Assembly: GCA_002414145.1 (NCBI GenBank)
Contig: DHYP01000004.1
Span: forward strand, 49,059-57,070
Source of the DNA: Methylophilaceae bacterium UBA5127
GTDB taxonomy: Bacteria; Pseudomonadota; Gammaproteobacteria; Burkholderiales; Methylophilaceae
Direction of reading: 5' to 3'
DNA: 8,012 nucleotides
Below the pieces are notes generated by a model. The model was not told where the DNA came from. It saw nothing but the letters and a program-made list of their open reading frames with translations, and did no database searches. A program made the translations under genes and the position numbers. Positions 6,317 to 8,012 of the stretch are shown here, in pieces. Each line of letters starts with the position of its first letter. The first letter of the stretch is position 1.

Positions 6317-8012
6317 TTGTTTTTTAATAAAAAATCTTCTGTGGCTAACGGCCGCATACAAGCTGAGCCCAGCGCAAAAGAAAAACACGGCGCACACTTA
6401 GTGAGAGAAGCCTGGTGGCTTGGACTTGTGCTGGTGGGTGTTTATCTGGCCGTGATTTTAATCACCTATTCTAAGCAGGATCAATCGTGGTCTCATATGG
6501 CGAGTGAAGGTGCAATTGTACATAATGCGGGCGGGTCTGTTGGCGCTTGGACTTCTGACCTCTTGTTGTATTTGTTTGGTTTTTCTGCTTGGTGGTGGGT
6601 GGTATTGGCTTTTTATAGCATGTGGCTAGTCTATAAGCGTCTCGGTGCTACGGTCAGTGAGCGCCCCTTTCTGCTATTTAATCTGGTTGGTTTTACTATT
6701 TTACTATTGGCATCTTCTGCATTTGAGGCTGGTCATTTACTTTCGCTCCCAGCCGATTTCCCATTGATGCAAGGTGGGATGCTTGGAGATGTCATCGATA
6801 CCATATTGCGTGATATGTTTGGTTTTGCCGGGGCGACCATGATATTGCTGATTTTAATGGCGATTGGATTTAGCTTATTTACAGGTTGGTCGTGGATTAT
6901 GATGACCGAGAAATTAGGCGCACTGATACTGGCAGCGCAGGCTTGGTGTCTCGATAAATATTATGATTGGCAAGACAGAAAAGCGGGCAAGCAGGTAGAA
7001 GAGAAGCGTGACGAATTCATTGAGGCTGAGCGAAAACGTCAAGAAGATCGTCCACCCATCGAAATTAAGGCACCAGAACTGGAAATCATTCAGAGCGAGC
7101 GTGTGCAAAAAGAACGTCAGACAGTCTTGTTTGATACTCTGCCAGACAGCACATTACCGCCTTTACATCTGTTAGATGAGGCAAAAAATGCTGTAGAAGT
7201 ACAGTCCGCAGAAACCTTGGACTTCACTTCGCGTTTGATTGAGAGAAAACTGATTGATTTTGGTATAGAAGTAAAAGTGCTTTCTGCACAACCTGGCCCA
7301 GTCATTACGCGTTATGAGTTTGAGCCAGCGCCCGGCGTTAAGGGTAGTCAGATTACCAATTTAGCCAAAGACTTAGCACGCGCACTTTCTGTAGTGAGTG
7401 TGCGTGTGGTAGAGACCATTCCAGGAAAAAGTTGCATGGGGTTGGAAATCCCCAATCCTAAGCGTCAGATTGTATTCTTGTCAGAAATCATGGGCAGCCA
7501 AGTGTATGCTGACATGCATTCACCATTGGCAATTGCAATGGGCAAAGACATTGCTGGCAAGCCTGTGGTTGCTGATCTAGCTAAAATGCCTCATGTATTA
7601 ATTGCAGGTACGACAGGTTCGGGTAAGTCGGTAGCGATTAATGCGCTAATTCTTAGTCTCTTGTACAAAGCAGAAGCAAACAAAGTACGCATGATTTTGA
7701 TTGATCCCAAGATGTTGGAGCTGTCAGTCTATGAAGGCATCCCACATTTACTGGCACCTGTGGTGACGGATATGCGCCAAGCGGCGAATGCATTGAATTG
7801 GTGTGTTGCTGAAATGGAGCGGCGTTATAAACTCATGTCAACGCTCGGTGTCAGAAATCTGGCGGGATATAACCAAAAAATTCATGATGCTAAAAAAGAA
7901 GGCAACGCTATTCCGCATCCTTTCAGTTTAACGTCAGATAGTCCAGAGCCATTAGATGAGATGCCATTGATTGTGGTAGTGATTGATGAACTGGCTGATT
8001 TGATGATGGTAT
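6317..8012 (+). CDS. ftsK: DNA translocase FtsK, N-terminal 565 residues (3' end outside window)
   Basis: FtsK is a septal, membrane-anchored hexameric ATPase that pumps DNA during division and activates XerCD resolution of dimer chromosomes. The frame is open to the right edge. Four membrane segments lie near residues 33–52, 84–106, 117–138 and 168–190 (FtsK_4TM domain). A charged linker of only ~100 residues follows ([18 protein letters not shown]), far shorter than in E. coli FtsK. The motor's alpha/beta region starts near [14 protein letters not shown] and includes [17 protein letters not shown]. Walker A is GTTGSGKS (431–438) and Walker B is LIVVVIDE (551–558, Asp557/Glu558) just before the edge. 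The C-terminal DNA-reading gamma domain is not visible. The most likely start is TTG at 6317, with AAGG 11 nt upstream; GTG at 6341 is possible but has no Shine-Dalgarno, and the first in-frame ATG (6497) would remove the first membrane segment. Confidence 0.96.
   Translation, partial: MFFNKKSSVANGRIQAEPSAKEKHGAHLVREAWWLGLVLVGVYLAVILITYSKQDQSWSHMASEGAIVHNAGGSVGAWTSDLLLYLFGFSAWWWVVLAFYSMWLVYKRLGATVSERPFLLFNLVGFTILLLASSAFEAGHLLSLPADFPLMQGGMLGDVIDTILRDMFGFAGATMILLILMAIGFSLFTGWSWIMMTEKLGALILAAQAWCLDKYYDWQDRKAGKQVEEKRDEFIEAERKRQEDRPPIEIKAPELEIIQSERVQKERQTVLFDTLPDSTLPPLHLLDEAKNAVEVQSAETLDFTSRLIERKLIDFGIEVKVLSAQPGPVITRYEFEPAPGVKGSQITNLAKDLARALSVVSVRVVETIPGKSCMGLEIPNPKRQIVFLSEIMGSQVYADMHSPLAIAMGKDIAGKPVVADLAKMPHVLIAGTTGSGKSVAINALILSLLYKAEANKVRMILIDPKMLELSVYEGIPHLLAPVVTDMRQAANALNWCVAEMERRYKLMSTLGVRNLAGYNQKIHDAKKEGNAIPHPFSLTSDSPEPLDEMPLIVVVIDELADLMMV

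Noticed and set aside
6914..7305. Two minus-strand open frames opposite the ftsK linker and motor region
   Set aside because: They are antisense to an uninterrupted ftsK frame and have no recognisable content.

Overview
The window reads as a chromosomal segment of a moderately AT-rich betaproteobacterium. The FliD–FliS–FliT–FliK-like–FlhB-like gene order, the trxB/ftsK neighbourhood and the protein style suggest a Methylophilaceae-type methylotroph (Methylotenera/Methylophilus group). That taxonomic guess comes from memory, not from a search.

Layout. Positions 1–3123 (+ strand) are the distal part of a tightly packed flagellar operon: the 3' portion of fliD (filament cap), fliS (flagellin chaperone), fliT (cap chaperone), a FliK-type gene and a small gene for a stand-alone FlhB C-terminal domain. 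Junctions are short or overlapping (18 nt, 1-nt overlap, 8 nt, 4-nt ATGA overlap), which points to one transcript. Positions 3161–5555 (- strand) run convergently and carry, in transcription order, trxB (thioredoxin reductase), an Smr-domain gene and a very AT-rich gene of uncertain function that resembles enzymes of surface-polysaccharide loci. Positions 5730–6197 (- strand) encode a Dps ferritin-like protein. From 6317 to the right edge (+ strand) lies the first part of ftsK, the DNA translocase, which runs off the window.

The 119-nt gap between dps and ftsK holds two divergent extended -10 elements of the form TGCTANAAT, with overlapping upstream regions. The 174-nt gap between dps and trxB holds a good candidate promoter for trxB. 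No intergenic gap exceeds 300 bases.

How the genes relate. The flagellar block finishes the filament: FliD caps it, FliS and FliT chaperone flagellin and FliD, and the FliK-like/FlhB-C pair probably touches export specificity switching. The right half combines thiol redox homeostasis (TrxB), DNA/iron protection (Dps) and chromosome segregation (FtsK); trxB next to ftsK is a familiar proteobacterial arrangement, here with dps between them. I see no CRISPR array, tRNA, rRNA, insertion sequence or phage gene, and no convincing new multi-gene system. The points most worth a second look are the AT-rich gene beside the flagellar operon and the truncated-FlhB/FliK-like pair.
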